64,000 nt of DNA from Leucaena leucocephala (GCA_037074615.1 CM073536.1:2361001-2425000); one strand, 5' to 3'; positions 22,459 to 35,774 are shown, counted from the stretch's first letter. Notes: generated by a model from the sequence alone, not told the origin. Translations and numbers: made by a program.

Positions 22459-22971
22459 CCAATCAAATTCCAAGCTTTCAGTTGTGTCTCAGCTATTTAC
22501 GTCATTATTCTAGCTGCCTGGATGATAGTACTCCCAAAATTAAGGTTGGGGGGGTGGAGATGAGTGTTCCGTTCAGGGCCTAACTAGTGATGAACTAATT
22601 AAACTTGGTCATCAACACAATAATACAAGATATATCCAAGAATATCAATGAAAAGAGACAAGATATGAATAAAAGAGTTTCAGTGTTGAGGCAGAGGATC
22701 GGAGATGAAGAGACACAATATATAATTTAATATTATAAGTTCATCAAATAAAGCTGGGAGAAATACAGTAGAGAGAGTTGACCTTATTAAATAAGCCAAA
22801 CTCCATATCTAAACTATGACACCGCATTCAAGTAGCTAGACTTTTGACAACAACCCACTTTGATAAAAGCCATCCTAGTATTAACTAGTTCAATAATATC
22901 ATAATAATTCATTCCCACAACTAAAACTGTCTCCACCATTAATATTCTTGTTCGTTCGGGGGACACAGTGA
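22459..22971. other. U2/KCS intergenic region
   Basis: Holds the U2 3' flank and the downstream region of the minus-strand KCS gene. Nothing else recognised. Confidence 0.5.
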
Positions 22972-24599
22972 TTAGGAAGTTTCTTTAACAGGAAAGTGAT
23001 GGATTTCATCCCTCCATGGACTCTCGTTGGAAGCGGGATCAATGGTTTTCAGAGCCAACCACACAGCACTGTTACACTTAAACCCTGAACCAAACGCCAT
23101 TTGCCACACTCTGTCACCTTTCTTCACCCTCCCTTTAGCTTCACAATATGCCAGTTCATACCACACTGAGCTCGAAGACGTGTTTCCAAACCTGTACAAC
23201 GCCATTCTCGAGGGCTCCATGTACCAATCATCCAGATTCAAACTCTTCTGCATTCTGTCCAACACTGCCCTCCCTCCTGTGTGAATACAGAAATGCTCAA
23301 ATGCCAGCTTAAAATCTGGCGTGTACCCTTCGATCTTCCTCTTCAGCACCTTCCTCTGAATCAGATTCACCAGAAACTTGAGTTTCTCAGAGATGGGTAA
23401 CACCAGGGGTCCCAGGGTTGTGATGTGGACTTTCAGGGCGTCCCTGGCCACGTTCATGAGTTCTTTGGAGAGGGCGACGCCGATCTTCTTTTCGTCGTCT
23501 TCTTGCTGCATGACGCAGTTGTAGCTGTTGTCGTCGGCGCCGACGTGAGTGCGAAGGGTGTGCACGAGGCGATACTTAGAACGGCGGCCGTCGGAGGGGT
23601 GCGAGGAGAGGAGGGCGGCGGAGCCACCCATGCGGAAGAGGCAGTTTACGAGCAGCATAGAGGGATTGTTGCCCCAGTACATGCTTGATATTCCGTTCTC
23701 TGTGCTCAGCACCAACGCATAAGAGTTTGGATGAGCCTGTTCATTACCAAATATCATGTTAATCGATGAATTATTACACATATCCACTCCACCTCGTACA
23801 CAAAATATTTCTTGCAAAATAGCACCTCCTACGAAAGTACGACATTGCACCTCGTACGTTATTGTGTGTGTGTGTGAGAGAGAGAGAGAACCTTAAGGAG
23901 GTGATGGGCGAAATCAACAGCAAGAACACCGGCACTGCAACCCATGCCACTAAGATTGTAGCACAAGACATTCCCTCTCAGTTTATAACGATTCACGATC
24001 ATGTCAGCTAGAGATGGTGTGGGATTAAACAAACTACAGTTGACGACAAGAATATCAATGTCCCTGGCATCTACTCCTGTCTTCTCCAAAAGTGCATCGA
24101 CTGCTCCGAAAAACACGGTCTCTGTCTCCCTCCTCGCCTCCACCAGAGCCAGATTTGGAGGAACCTCCAACAACGCCTCAGGAACATACGTGCTTGGTCC
24201 CAAACCAGACCTGTCCACTATCTTCCTCACAAGCTTCATGCTCTCTTCCGACAAGAAACCCACACGTTCAGCTCTGTCCAGAAGCATCGCCTTGTCACAG
24301 AGACATGAGAGTGCTGGCTTGAAGCATGAGAAGTCAAATAGGTATACTTGTGTGGGTCTGTTCATGAAGAAGTAGCGTGCTAGCCACAGAAAGGCTAAGC
24401 ATGAATGTAAGAGCAACAATGGAGGAAGGTTTAAGTGTTGAACATAGACACAAGCCGGAGCTCCGGCGAGGAAGGCTAGGGAAGCGAACAAGAGGTTCAT
24501 TTTGTTGGAGACCATGAAATAATATGCATGTTTCACGTACTTTAATCTCATAGAGGACGAGGATGCTGGTGAAGGCTGTGATGATGATGATGGCGCCAT
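22972..24599 (-). CDS. KCS: 3-ketoacyl-CoA synthase (very-long-chain fatty acid elongation)
   Basis: Two exons, 23892-24599 and 22972-23736, are split by a 155-bp intron (a phase-0 junction between HHLLK and AHPNSY), giving 490 residues, the usual KCS size. This is the condensing enzyme of the ER fatty acid elongase. It joins malonyl-CoA to a long-chain acyl-CoA and sets chain length for waxes, suberin and sphingolipids. Two hydrophobic segments at about residues 30-75 anchor it in the ER. The triad is complete: Cys221 in GMGCSAG, His388 in FCIHTGG and Asn421 in RFGNTSSSS, in register with FAE1 Cys223/His391/Asn424. The block ENGISSMYWGNNPSMLLVNC is also typical. Many KCS genes are intronless; this one has an intron with a GT/GA microsatellite. 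The exact subfamily is not assigned. Confidence 0.95.
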
Positions 24600-24638
24600 C
24601 TGTGAAGGAACTCTCTAGCTAGTTAGGATTATAGAGAG

Positions 24639-24693
24639 AAACCCTAATGGTGAAGTGATGAAGACTAGGTTTTGCCCTGCACGTGTTTATATA
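24639..24693 (-). promoter_or_regulatory. KCS core promoter
   Basis: Read on the minus strand, a TATA box (TATATAAAC, 24685-24693) lies about 85 bp upstream of the start codon and overlaps a CACGTG G-box (24680-24685). A TTAGGGTTT element lies in the presumed 5' leader (24639-24647). Confidence 0.65.
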
Positions 24694-24699
24694 GAGTTG

Positions 24700-26825
24700 A
24701 GAAAGAAAAGAAACATTAATTATATCACGATACTAAAATGTTATTTTTGGGATATAATTTATCTGGTATTTCTTTGTCGGCATAGCATGTTTGCGCATAT
24801 ATGGACAGAATTACATAATAGGCTGCCAACGAGTTTATTGTTAAAATTTTAAGTAAAAAATATGTAAAAAAGTGGGGCGCAAAACATAATAAAAGACAAA
24901 TATATCCAGCTTTATTGTTATAATTAGAGATATTATTTTTAAAACTTAAACAATTATTACCTTCTGATTATATGGCCTCAATTTTGTCGTCCCTTCGTTC
25001 CCCCGACAATTAACAAAAACGAAAACAACTACATATAGATATATAACAAGAAACACAATAAAATTATTCTGTGAAATCTAAAATCTTACGTACGCATTGT
25101 CAACGTTCCATGGTAAAATTTAGTTCATTCTAATTCTAATGGAGCAAGTTATACAGCTAGGCTGCTAGGGTGGGTTCAGATCTAAATGAATTCTCTCTGT
25201 GTCTGTACTAATTTTTGTTAGTGCCGCTGGAAACTTTCCAAGAAAATTACAATATTACCTCCAAGTCCCATCAAATTAATGACTAGCAGCTAAAGGAAAA
25301 ATGATTTAACCCACGCAAACATAAATAAAAAGACCCTGTGGTTGCTTTCGCAATGATATAAATATGTTACTTTATATAAAACGTTTGTAAAGTAATTGCT
25401 AATTTTTTTAAATTTTATCCCTCTTAAATATAAAAAATTTAAATGTCATTAATGAATTTTTAATAACAATAAATATAAATTTTTTTATGAATTTAATATA
25501 TTTTTTAATATATAAAAATATAGTACAATTATACAAATGAATTATATATAAAAATATAGGTCTATTTTATAGGTGGGAATGTACAGAAAAGTGGGTAGAG
25601 GGGTAGATAAAAAGAATTAATAGAAGCTATAACTGTTAGTAATTGGTGGTGTCAGGGACAAATAACACTGTCACTGTGCCATTTCCTGAAGGCTCTAAGC
25701 TACATGGTTCCATTTTTCACCGTAGAATTTTATCGAGATCTGAGTTACGTTAATTATTCAACTTTTGTTCCACTTTGTTTTCACTAACAATTAAATATTA
25801 CCTAATTTAGATGGTAATTGATTCAACAGCCCAGCTTCATGTCTTTTAACCCCATCGATCATCTCATCCATCCCTCTCCTCTGACACACAACATCGATTC
25901 GAATTTATTATTACTGGGCAACTTTCAACAACATATTAATATTTACTAGTGTCAATTTCTCCTGTTTCTGTTCCGATGTATTTTCATGAGATGCAACGAA
26001 CGAACATTGCTTTGTCAGAATAAAAATTAAAAAAAAAAAGACAAAAAGATCATTTTCATCCGTGATTGAAGTAGGTAGAACATTTATTTGCACGTAGAAC
26101 TGGAATGATTAATGAACAGTATTATCATCTGTGCCCCGACGAAAAAAATACAATTAAATATAAAAACCTAGGCAAATTATTTGTAGTAGGAATATAGTAT
26201 ATAGAGAGAGATACATGCATGGATCATAGGGATAATAAATGAAAGATCACGAAAGGTGTTGAAAGTGTGGCAGTGAGATGGATGAAGGTAGATTATGGAG
26301 AAGAAGTGGGTAAATAAATTTAATGGGATTACAACAACTCCATTTATTGTATTTGGAGTTTGGTTATTGGGCAGAAACAAGAGATGTAATCTTCTGACAA
26401 CACGCCATGTGAGGATTGGATCCCCATAAATTAGGAGCTGCTTGCGAGTAAACCTGGACTCATCCCCTAAAATTACATATCGATATATTTTTTTAGCATT
26501 ATTTATAAAATAAAAAAAATTATTCTATTTATAAATTATATTATTAAATTTTTTATATGAATATATAATTTTATTTTTTATTTATTATCATGTTAATTTT
26601 ATTCTCATAACATATAATATATAAGAATTACATATTAGTTTGCTCATCAAACAAATTAACCTTATTGCAAAAATATAAATGACCTCATGTTAAAAAATAT
26701 ATACTACTTATAATCTTAATTATAAATATTAGTTAACTTTTTTTATGGGTTCAATAAATTAAATAAATCATAATATAATTCTTTAAAAAAAAGTAATGGG
26801 AAAAAAAAAGAGGAATGGGGGAGAA
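24700..26825. other. intergenic region upstream of KCS
   Basis: AT-rich DNA with scattered poly(A)/poly(T) runs. Presumably includes distal KCS promoter. No ORF resembles a protein and I see no RNA gene. Confidence 0.5.
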
Positions 26826-26876
26826 GGGGGTGGGCGTGGGGGTGGGCGTGGGGGTGGGGGTGGGCAACATGGGGGG
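26826..26876 (+). other. G-rich tract with G-quadruplex potential
   Basis: Ten or so runs of three or more G separated by one to two bases (GGGGGTGGGCGTGGGGGTGGG-type) cover 26826-26864, with a further run of six G at 26871-26876. It stands out from AT-rich surroundings and follows an A-rich purine stretch from about 26785. Confidence 0.8.
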
Positions 26877-28784
26877 CTTCTTTGAATGAATGACACGTGC
26901 TTATTCTTTTGGTCCATTGTAGAAGCCAATACAGAGCATATGGGATGGTTGGATTCCATTTCAAATCACACCTTCATTCACTTACCTGAGTCTTCATTCT
27001 TCAAGTTTTTTGTTTTAAATAAACAAAAACACTGTCACAAGCCATATATACATTTAATTATGAGAGCCAAAAGAAAATAATAATAATAAAAGGATAAACT
27101 AGTCTCTGAACATTATTTTAATTATGGCTCTTTGTGAGTAATTTATAAAAAAAATATTAATATAAAATTAGTTTAGTAATGTAAATTTTATCTAGATCTT
27201 TTTAAATTTTAAATTCAACTTTTAGATAAGATACACATATTGAAAAGAGTAGTAACGAATGTAAAATCTAAATATATAATAATGTAATCCAATAAACAGT
27301 ATGCAAGGAAGTTCAACTTGAACAAGGATAGGCACAATTTCATGAACACCACCACGTGAGCAGTTACCAATGGGACAACGTGCACAAGTTAAGTTCAGTC
27401 ATCCCTTCCAAATCTTTTAAGGTATATCCAACTGACTTCTCCGTTTAGATTCCCATACTCCCAACATACCCTCTTCTACTCTCATTTTCAACCATAACCA
27501 CTCTCCTCACATATTTTTTCCCCCTAATTTAAATGGACACATGCTAACTGCATATCAGGTTGTAAGTGATATCGAACACATCTACGCGATTAGGTTACAG
27601 AGTCATTTGACCCTACATATACTTCATGGGTTTATGGTCTGCATCTCACCCACACAAAAATTAAAAGAAATCAAAGACAAGAGCATGTGATACGAGGAAA
27701 TTTGATCCATATAAGGTTAATAGAGCAGGGCGTATATATGTACATAGGACAGCACAAACGTTAATGAATGTGTCAGTGTTAAACAAAATCGTCCCACCAT
27801 CCCTGTTCCTCAACAATCTCCCACTGGTCTTGTTTATTTCAATCCCTTGTCACTTCTCAATAGGTGATAGCAGCTAGTTATAACAGGCCCCTCATCTTTA
27901 ATTAGCTCCAACTATATATGGCCGGCCCATCCATCATTATGTGATTACTCTAACATGAGTCCTCTGTTCATAGTACTAAATATACTCTCCATTTGTTTGC
28001 CCCCATGTATAACACACTAATTTGTGCAAAATTAACCTGTTTTGAGAGAGAGAGAGAGAGCTTTATTTTACTTCTAATTTGAGAGAGGGCTTTATTAGCT
28101 TCATTATTAACATGTTATTTTATATAAGATGCCGTTGATTAATTTAATTAAAAAATAATTTATTTAATTTTTTAAAATTATTTAATTAAATCGTATACTA
28201 AAAAATTGAGATAGTAGTTTTTTTGTTGTTGAATTGTGATGAATATAGAGTTAGATTGAGTTTTATATTTGTTAATAAGCGTGAAGTATAAATTTCCTAT
28301 CATGTTTATATTATATATTTGAATACAATTATTATAAATATTTTTAAATATAAAACTTATTTAACTATATAAATTGATTAGAATTTTAATATTTTACTAC
28401 TTAAATTTTAAATATAAAATTTATTTAATTAATTTAATTAGATTAAAAAAATTAGTATGACATATTTTTTAACATATTTTAATTATTTTTATTTAATTAT
28501 TATTGAAAGAATATTAATAAAAAAATTAAAAAATATAAAAAATAAATTTTATATTTAAAATTAATATTAATTTTTTATTAGCTGCTATATAATATTTAGG
28601 AGCGGACAAGTATATCACGATACAATTAATTTATAAAAATTGGACACCGGACGAAATATTCTCGGATATAAAAGAATATAAAGTAAAAATGAGGGAAGAA
28701 TTGAATTTTTTTTTTTTTTTGGTATACGGAAGAATTGAAATTGATGAGTCATGGACATGGAGGAAGATAAGGAGGACGTGGTAA
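26877..28784. other. intergenic region
   Basis: AT-rich, with a (GA)n run near 28045-28062. The last few hundred bases should hold the promoter of the next gene. No gene seen. Confidence 0.5.
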
Positions 28785-30492
28785 ATGGAAGCCCATCACT
28801 GCTCGCCCCTCTTCTCCATCGTTCCTCGACCTCAACTTCAGCCTTGTCCATGGCGATTCCTTCTGTCCCCACCCCGTTCTCCTCTCCACTTCTCCAACCC
28901 TACTCGTATCTACTTCTCCACTAAGTACCCGCGTTGGGATTCCAATGCCGAAACCGTCCGAGACCGGAAGTTCAACTTCAATTTCAGAGGTAAAGGTGCG
29001 GATGACGACGACGAAGGGGAATATGAGAAGAAGAGACGGTGGTGGTGGTCCGATGAGCCCCCAGAATTCGAGGAAGAGACAAGCTGGACTTGGGAAGATG
29101 CCATTGACAGCGTATGGATTTTCAAGGTGATTTAATTTTACATTGCTGAGCTGATTTTATATTCGCTTGTCTTTGTACTGGGGTTTTTACTATTTCTATG
29201 ATGCCCAGAATTGCGATTATCAGAATAATGAGCCAGTTTGTCCTGTAGAATATGACAGCCTCTTGATTGCATCATTTGCATGCTAATTGACAGTTTATCC
29301 TATTGAGGAAGAAATGGTTTGTCATTTCAACAAGAGATTTCCTACTTCAGTCATCACTACTAGTTTACAAAGGCATAATTTTGATTCAATATCTGCACTT
29401 TTGATTAGCACATTCTACAAGATCACAACGCCATGAGTGATGAAAGAGAGAGATAGAGAGGCTAACTGGTTAGACAATCTAGTGAACATCAGCTAAAATT
29501 TTAATCAAATAATTTTCCCCTTACTTTTTATTTCTCTTTACCACAAGCAAGCGTCTTGCTTTCTTCTGAGGCAGTATATGGGTGATGCAGCTTGCAGTTT
29601 ACATAGTTTTGTCTGCCTTATATCTCAATTTTTTGCTCAACTTTATATCTTACGCTCTCAAGGCTCTTTTAAAGCTTCCTTATTTATTTTTTCTGTATTC
29701 ATTCCCAAGTTACTTCTGATTTCTACTTTTATTTCACCTATGTGAACTGTTTTGCTCCATGAAGGTATTTGATGCCCCTACTATCCTGTATAAATTATAA
29801 AAGAATGATTATCATTTAAAAAAAAAACAAGAAATATTCACTTACTCATTAAATTGTCTACTCTATAACATCAGGCTCCTCAAGACTTCTATCATCCTAT
29901 ATGGGTCTAATTAGTAATTACATAAACTTTTCAATTGGTACAAGTGTTCCAATATATAGCATTTTCATCAGTGCAGGTTTTCAAATCCTATGGTTGGACG
30001 CTTCCATTCATCGTGATTTCTTGGTTGGTGGCTACTGGCCCAAAAGCTTTCCTCATGGCATTAGCACTCCCCCTTGGTCAGTCAGCACTTGCACTGGCAT
30101 TTGAGAGATTGTGGGGAAGCGATAAAAGCAAACCAAAACGCAAGTCCCGGATGAGGAGGAAGCCAACCGCCAGCACTGCAAGTGGGGCCAAAGTACGGGA
30201 AGAACCAGAGGAAACCCAGAGAAGAAGAAAGGGAAAGACAAGCTACCAATCATGGGTGGATAATGGTTCAGTTGGTTGGGATAAGCAGAGTGCACCTAGT
30301 TTTGGCGGATGGGATGATTTGGATAGAACTGGCGCGACAACGAGGTCATCTCGAGTGGCGAATGGATCCGAAAGGTTGACTGGGGAGAAGGCCAAGTTGA
30401 GCAGGGCAGTGAGGAAAAGTGACAGGCCTCTGCTAGTGAGATTGCTGATTGCTCTTTTTCCTTTTCTGGGATCATGGACTAAAATGCTGTAG
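28785..30492 (+). CDS. uncharacterised plastid-type membrane protein
   Basis: Exons 28785-29126 and 29977-30492 (phase 0, AAG|GTGATT donor, GCAG acceptor) give 285 residues. The first ~45 residues are Ser/Pro/Arg-rich without acidic residues, as in chloroplast transit peptides. Next comes an acidic and Trp-rich stretch (DDDDEGEYEKKRRWWW, then TWEDAIDSVW). A hydrophobic region, about residues 118-155, includes a GPKAFLMALALPLGQSALAL segment that could form one or two membrane helices. A long basic, low-complexity tail ends in a second hydrophobic helix (LLVRLLIALFPFLGSW). I do not recognise a named family. It looks like one of the conserved unknown proteins of plastid membranes. A complete retroelement sits about 290 bp past its stop codon. 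Confidence 0.8.
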
Positions 30493-30761
30493 TAGTCACC
30501 ACCACCACCGTCTTTGTAACTTGTGGATTATTTTAATAGGATATTTTGCTTGGATGAATAGAATTCAAGTAACTATATTCCACTTTAATACGTGTCAAGT
30601 TCTGGTTGAATCAGATAACTATACAGTACTTTATTTCTTCAACTGTCATAATTTTCAGCAGAAGGTTCCCTTGTCGAGTGAGTGCATTGTGTGCCAGGAG
30701 AGTGTATTGAATATTTCCTGTTATAAGCTCTGCAGTACATGGGGAAACCAGACCCATTTTG

Positions 30762-30778
30762 TTGAGGTATAAATTCTT
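30762..30778 (+). repeat. target-site duplication, left, of the LINE
   Basis: TTGAGGTATAAATTCTT, identical to 35254-35270. Confidence 0.9.
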
Positions 30779-33700
30779 TTTTTCTTTTTGATAAGAAATG
30801 AGGGCAGTTGCCTAATACAAATAGTTTAAACTAATGGGAAAATTAATCCCAAACCCTCATAATCTAGTAATTCTTTTAAATAGAATGGACATGTAATATA
30901 TATTGATAATTTAGAGTCATTCTTTCGTTAGTGCATCTGTCATCTTGTTCTTCTCTCTTTGAATGTATTTTAATAGTACCTCCCATAGTCTATTAATCAT
31001 TTGCTTAATCTTTAAAAAGAGCAAGTTACCAATATGAGTACTATACTCCTTTTCTAACATATTAATAAGAACCATTGAATCTGACTCAAGGATAATTTTT
31101 CTGTAGCCATGATCCCATGTGAGTGTGAGCCCTTGCAAGATTGCCCACTGTTCTGAGTCAAATGCAGTACATAATCAAATGAAATATGCAAAACCCAGCA
31201 CCCAATTACCGTTAGAGTTCCTTAGTATACAACCACAACCCGCAATACGACTGGATTTTGACATAGCACCATCAACGTTTAATTTATACCATCTTTCTGG
31301 TGGAAGGGTCCACGAGTCTCCAAGAGCTTCTGGTTCCTCCGCATTTATTTGAGTAGTATGAGTATAATATTTCAAGATTTGCAAAATAACATGTTCTGGA
31401 TCCATAGGTTTTCCTTCAGTACAGTTAAAAACAACAACATTCCTCCAAAACCAGAGCCTTCAAATTGTAACCTCCCAAATAATATTTCATTTACTGTCAA
31501 CTCTACCTAAATTTCTCTTAAGATTTAATGCAAACCAATTTTTAAGAGAAGCAGCAAAGAAAGATGATGTATACCTTGACTGAATTAGATTCTTCCATAG
31601 TCTCTTAGCATAGGCACAATCCCTCAATATATGCAGAATATCCTCATCATTATCATTACAACTTGGGCAAGAAGCAGACGTTGTTGACCACTTACTCCTC
31701 CAAACATTAGTGGGAAGCCTATTGTTGAAAGCCATCCACATAAATACTTTAATTCTCTCAGCTCCAGGCCATTTCCAAATGTCTTTATATAGAGGATTAT
31801 AATTGTCTTCTTCATTCTCTTCAAGTAATGAGTAAGCACTTTTAATGGAGAACAATCCATTTGAAGAGGCATTCCAGGTCATAATGTCAGAACCAACATG
31901 TATCATAGGAGGTAAAGTTGAGATTAAATGTTGAAATACAATACTTGTGACTATATTTCCCAATTTTTGAAAGTCCCAAGTCCCATATTTCACCCACTCA
32001 GCTACAATGCTATCTTCTTCACTTGTGAGAGTTCTAACACAAAACTCCTTTATTTTCTTATCAAGAAATAACCATAAATCATTGAAGAATTTAACCATAC
32101 GACCATCTCTAATAGTCCATTCATTCCTTTTTCAATTACCTGTTGTTGATGTGATATAAACTTCCATAACTCAGAATCACCCTTTTTAGCAACAAGCAAG
32201 TTTTCTTCATTCCTTAACATATATTTATGCAATAAGATCTCAACCCACAACCTCTTGGATCCAGACAGTAAATTCCAAGCAATTTTTGCACCACAAGTAC
32301 GGTTAAGCGAGGTTAACTTCTTAAAACCAAGTCCCCCGTACTGTTTTGGCCTAATCAATTGTTCCCAGCCTATTGGATGATAAGCATGTTGCAAGTTACT
32401 CTTGCCCCAGATAAAATTCCTCTGCAACCTTTCGACTTCATGACATACCGTAGCTGGAATTTTGGAAACTTGCATTGGGTACAGGATCACTGACTTGGCT
32501 AAAGTAGTGGGCCCAGCCATTGAAAGGGTAGGTTCCTTCCAAGAAGCCAACTTGAGTTTAACTCTATCAATGATATACTGGAAGGCTTTAGATGAATTTC
32601 TCCTTCTAGTAACAGGAAATTCTAGATACTTTCCAATATCAGAAGATATGTTCATCCCAGTGATGTCTTTAATACTTCTTCTAACTACATGTTTCACGCT
32701 AGGAGAAAAGTATATGGATGACTTACTCTTGTTGATCTTAGCACCCGATGCCTGACAGAACTTATCAAGAACTTCCATCATACATTTTGTTTGTTGGGTT
32801 GTAGCCACCCCAAATAGGAGTAGATCATTAGCAAACATAAGGTGAGAAACAGATGGCCCTCCGGAAGAAACAGTAATTGGACTCCAAGTACCACCAATCA
32901 CAGTATCATTAATAATATGGGATAATTTATCCATACATAGCAGAAATAGTAAGGGTGAGATAGGATCTCCCTAATGAAGGCCTCTTGTAGGATAAAAATA
33001 TTCAGTCTCAGTACCATTCCATAACACATTGTAAGAAGCTGAAGACACACAAGCCATAATCAACTTAACAAAATTGTATTCAAAGCCAACTTCAAGAAGT
33101 ACCTGATTTAGGAAGTCCCACCTAATTCTATCATAAGCCTTTTCTAAATCAATTTTAAAAGCCATCAAACATTTTCTTCCTCTGCATTTCTTCATCTGGT
33201 GCAAAATCTCTTGTCCCACTATCAAATTATCTTGTATATGTCTTCCTTTAATGAAACTTGCTTGAAAAGGGGAGATAATTGTATCCATTATGTTTCTTAG
33301 TCTCGCAGTAATAACTTTAGTTATACATTTGTAATGCACCGTACATAGGAAAATTGGTCTAAAATGACTAACCATCTCTGGAGGATCCCTTTTTGGAATT
33401 AAAGAAATGAAAGTTTTGTTTGCCTCCTTCACCAAATCATGATTGTCAAAGGCCTTTCTAACAAAAGAGCATAGATCCTTACCCACTACATTCTAATTAG
33501 ATTGATAAAAGATAGGACAAAAACCATTAGCCCCTAGAGCTTTATAAGGGCCCATAGAGAACAGTGCCACTTTGATTTCTTCTTGTGAGGGAGTAGTCAT
33601 CAACTGAGAATTCAAAACTTCATCAATCTTTGGAAAGGAAGTTCTAGTTTGAAGCAATGAAGAGAAATCAGCCCCATCTCTAAATAGGTTCTTAAAATAC

Positions 33701-35253
33701 TCTACTACCATTCCTTTCAATTGAAGTTCATCATTAATCATTTCACCATTCTTAGATTTAAGAGTAACAACTCTATTCCTTCTTCTTCTAAAATTTGTTT
33801 TCAAGTGATAATACCGAGTATTCCTATCACCTTCAGTGACCCAAGTGGTTCTAGTTTTCTAAAACCATTTGATTTCCTCCCGTTGTAAAATCTCATCCAG
33901 CTCTTTCTGCAAATCCCTTTCCAAATTACATAGAAATGATGAATATGGATAAGCAGTAGAGTTTTGTATACCACCAATTCTAGCCATAAGTAATTTCTTT
34001 TTCTTTTCAACATACCCAAATACTTCCTTGTTCCAGATTTTAAGAGCTTCTTTCAAATTTTCCAATGAAATGTTAAGGTTATCATTCACCTCCCATTCAT
34101 TTCCTAGAAAACATTTGAATTGATCATGAGTAAGCCACATTGCCTCAAAGCGAAAAGGTTTAGAATGTCCATTCCTGTTATCCTAAAGCAACTACAGAGT
34201 AATTGAGTTATGATCAGAATAATGAGTTCAAGGAAGTACCTTTAGGTAGCATTCTAGAAACATATCAATCATGTACACATTCGCGAATGCTCAGTCTAGT
34301 CGTTCATACAACCGTGAGAAGCCTGCATTTCTTGGGCCTTTCCATGTAAACTTTGGACCTTTGAATCCCATATCAAATAGGCCACAGTCATTAACTCTAG
34401 ACTAAAACCAATTAATTCTTGCATAATTACAACCTGCACCCCCAATTCTTTCTGTAGGACTCAAAATATCATTAAAATCACCCATCACCACCCATGGCTT
34501 TACAGTTGATGAATAGTGAATTTTGATTTTCTCCCATAGTGAATGACGGAGATAGGAGTGTGACACAGCATATACTGCCGTCAAAAGAAATGGCATTCTC
34601 CCAGGAACTTGACACTCAAAATGAAAGAATTGACGATCATCCTCAATCAAATCCACTCTAATAAGGTTACTTTTCCAGCCTGCAACTAATAAGCCTCCTG
34701 ATCTACCAACACTAGGAATGCATTTAATTGAATCAAAACCCAGTTTATGAAGACCTGAAAATCTTTGGATTTTGTCACTTCTTGTTTCCGATAAAATAAT
34801 TAAACAAATCCTTTGCCCACTGCACACCACTTGGAGGTTTCTAATGAGACCTTTATTGCAGGCCCCTCTAGTATTCCAGTATAAAATGCTATCCACAAGA
34901 AAATAATTTAACAAACGTAATCACATGTAAGACCGCTAAAAGTCCTGGGTCTCTGGAACTATTACGCTCCCATTGTTTGCAATGCAATTAAAATCACTTA
35001 CAGCTTGGTCCGAAGAGCCCAACACAAACTCTAGATCCCCTGGGTCCACCTCTTCAAACCCAATGTTGTCTTCTTTTAATAACAATCTTGGATCATGGGC
35101 TTGATCATGTTCCATCATCTTTTGGTTGTTAGGCCCAAGCCCAAGTCCATCATTTGACAACTCCACTTCACCCCCAAGTCCATTTCCATCAGCATCCATC
35201 ATCATATGTTCCTCGTCAATTCTCTCCCTTCTTCCTTCCTCATTCTTTTTTTC
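30779..35253 (-). mobile_element. L1-type LINE with RNase H, inactive
   Basis: Read from high to low coordinates it encodes: the tail of ORF1 (to 34936); an APE-type endonuclease at 34914-34402 (YWNTRGA, SETRSD, VMGDFNDIL); reverse transcriptase spread over 34140-32050 (KALGANGFCPIFY, HFRPIFLCTVHYKCITKVI, FIKGRHIQDN, FKIDLEKAYDRI, MFANDLLLFG, KINKSKSSIYFS); a zinc-finger RT-associated domain at 32098-31487 (FSIKSAYSLL, CPSCNDNDEDILHIL); and RNase H at 31405-30917 (LNVDGAMSKS, ILESDS). The frame is broken at several places, a stop replaces the Gln of the GLRQGDP motif near 32972, and the catalytic FADD box reads FAND. A perfect 17-bp target duplication bounds the 4475-bp insertion. It is 5'-truncated within ORF1. 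Confidence 0.95.
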
Positions 35254-35270
35254 TTGAGGTATAAATTCTT
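35254..35270 (+). repeat. target-site duplication, right, of the LINE
   Basis: TTGAGGTATAAATTCTT, identical to 30762-30778; an (AAT)n microsatellite follows at about 35271-35289. Confidence 0.9.
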
Positions 35271-35412
35271 GATAATAATAATAATAATAGGTCAATTTTT
35301 ATGCGCTTGACAACCCATGGAGGAGTTGGGCTTTTATGCAGTTTTTGTCAAACTCATGAGAACTTGTACCAAAGTCTTCATCCTACCCACAACAGATAAA
35401 GAAACAATGACC

Positions 35413-35590
35413 AATGGGATTGATTCGAGTGGTAAACGGTTTGGTATCGCTTAAATAAGGTATCGAGTTCGAGTCTTAGCTTATAAAGAAAATCTCTATT
35501 GAGAGACTCACCTAACATAGTTAGGTGCGTGACGCGGGTCGGATTCGAATATAGTCGGGATAAAATTCCGGTGAACTGGGTAAAAAAAAA
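35413..35590 (+). mobile_element. SINE, tRNA-derived, copy 2
   Basis: Same family as the copy at 2518-2694 and better preserved: box A-like TGATTCGAGTGGTAAACGG, box B GAGTTCGAGTC about 40 bp later, the GTTAGGTGCGTGAC and TCCGGTGAACTGGG blocks, then an A-rich tail ending at about 35590. No clear target duplication by eye. Confidence 0.8.
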
Positions 35591-35774
35591 CAAATAGGAA
35601 AATAATGTTCAATGTTTATCTGCTCTCTGCTCTGCTCGTTTGTTGTGTTAAGTCTCCGATGTGGGACATGATGCCCAGCCAGCAAAGCACCAGGAGGAGA
35701 CTCGTTCTTTTTATACGTGACTACAGGAAAAAAGTACAATGTTCTATGGCGGTTGGAGTAGAAATTTAATGCAG

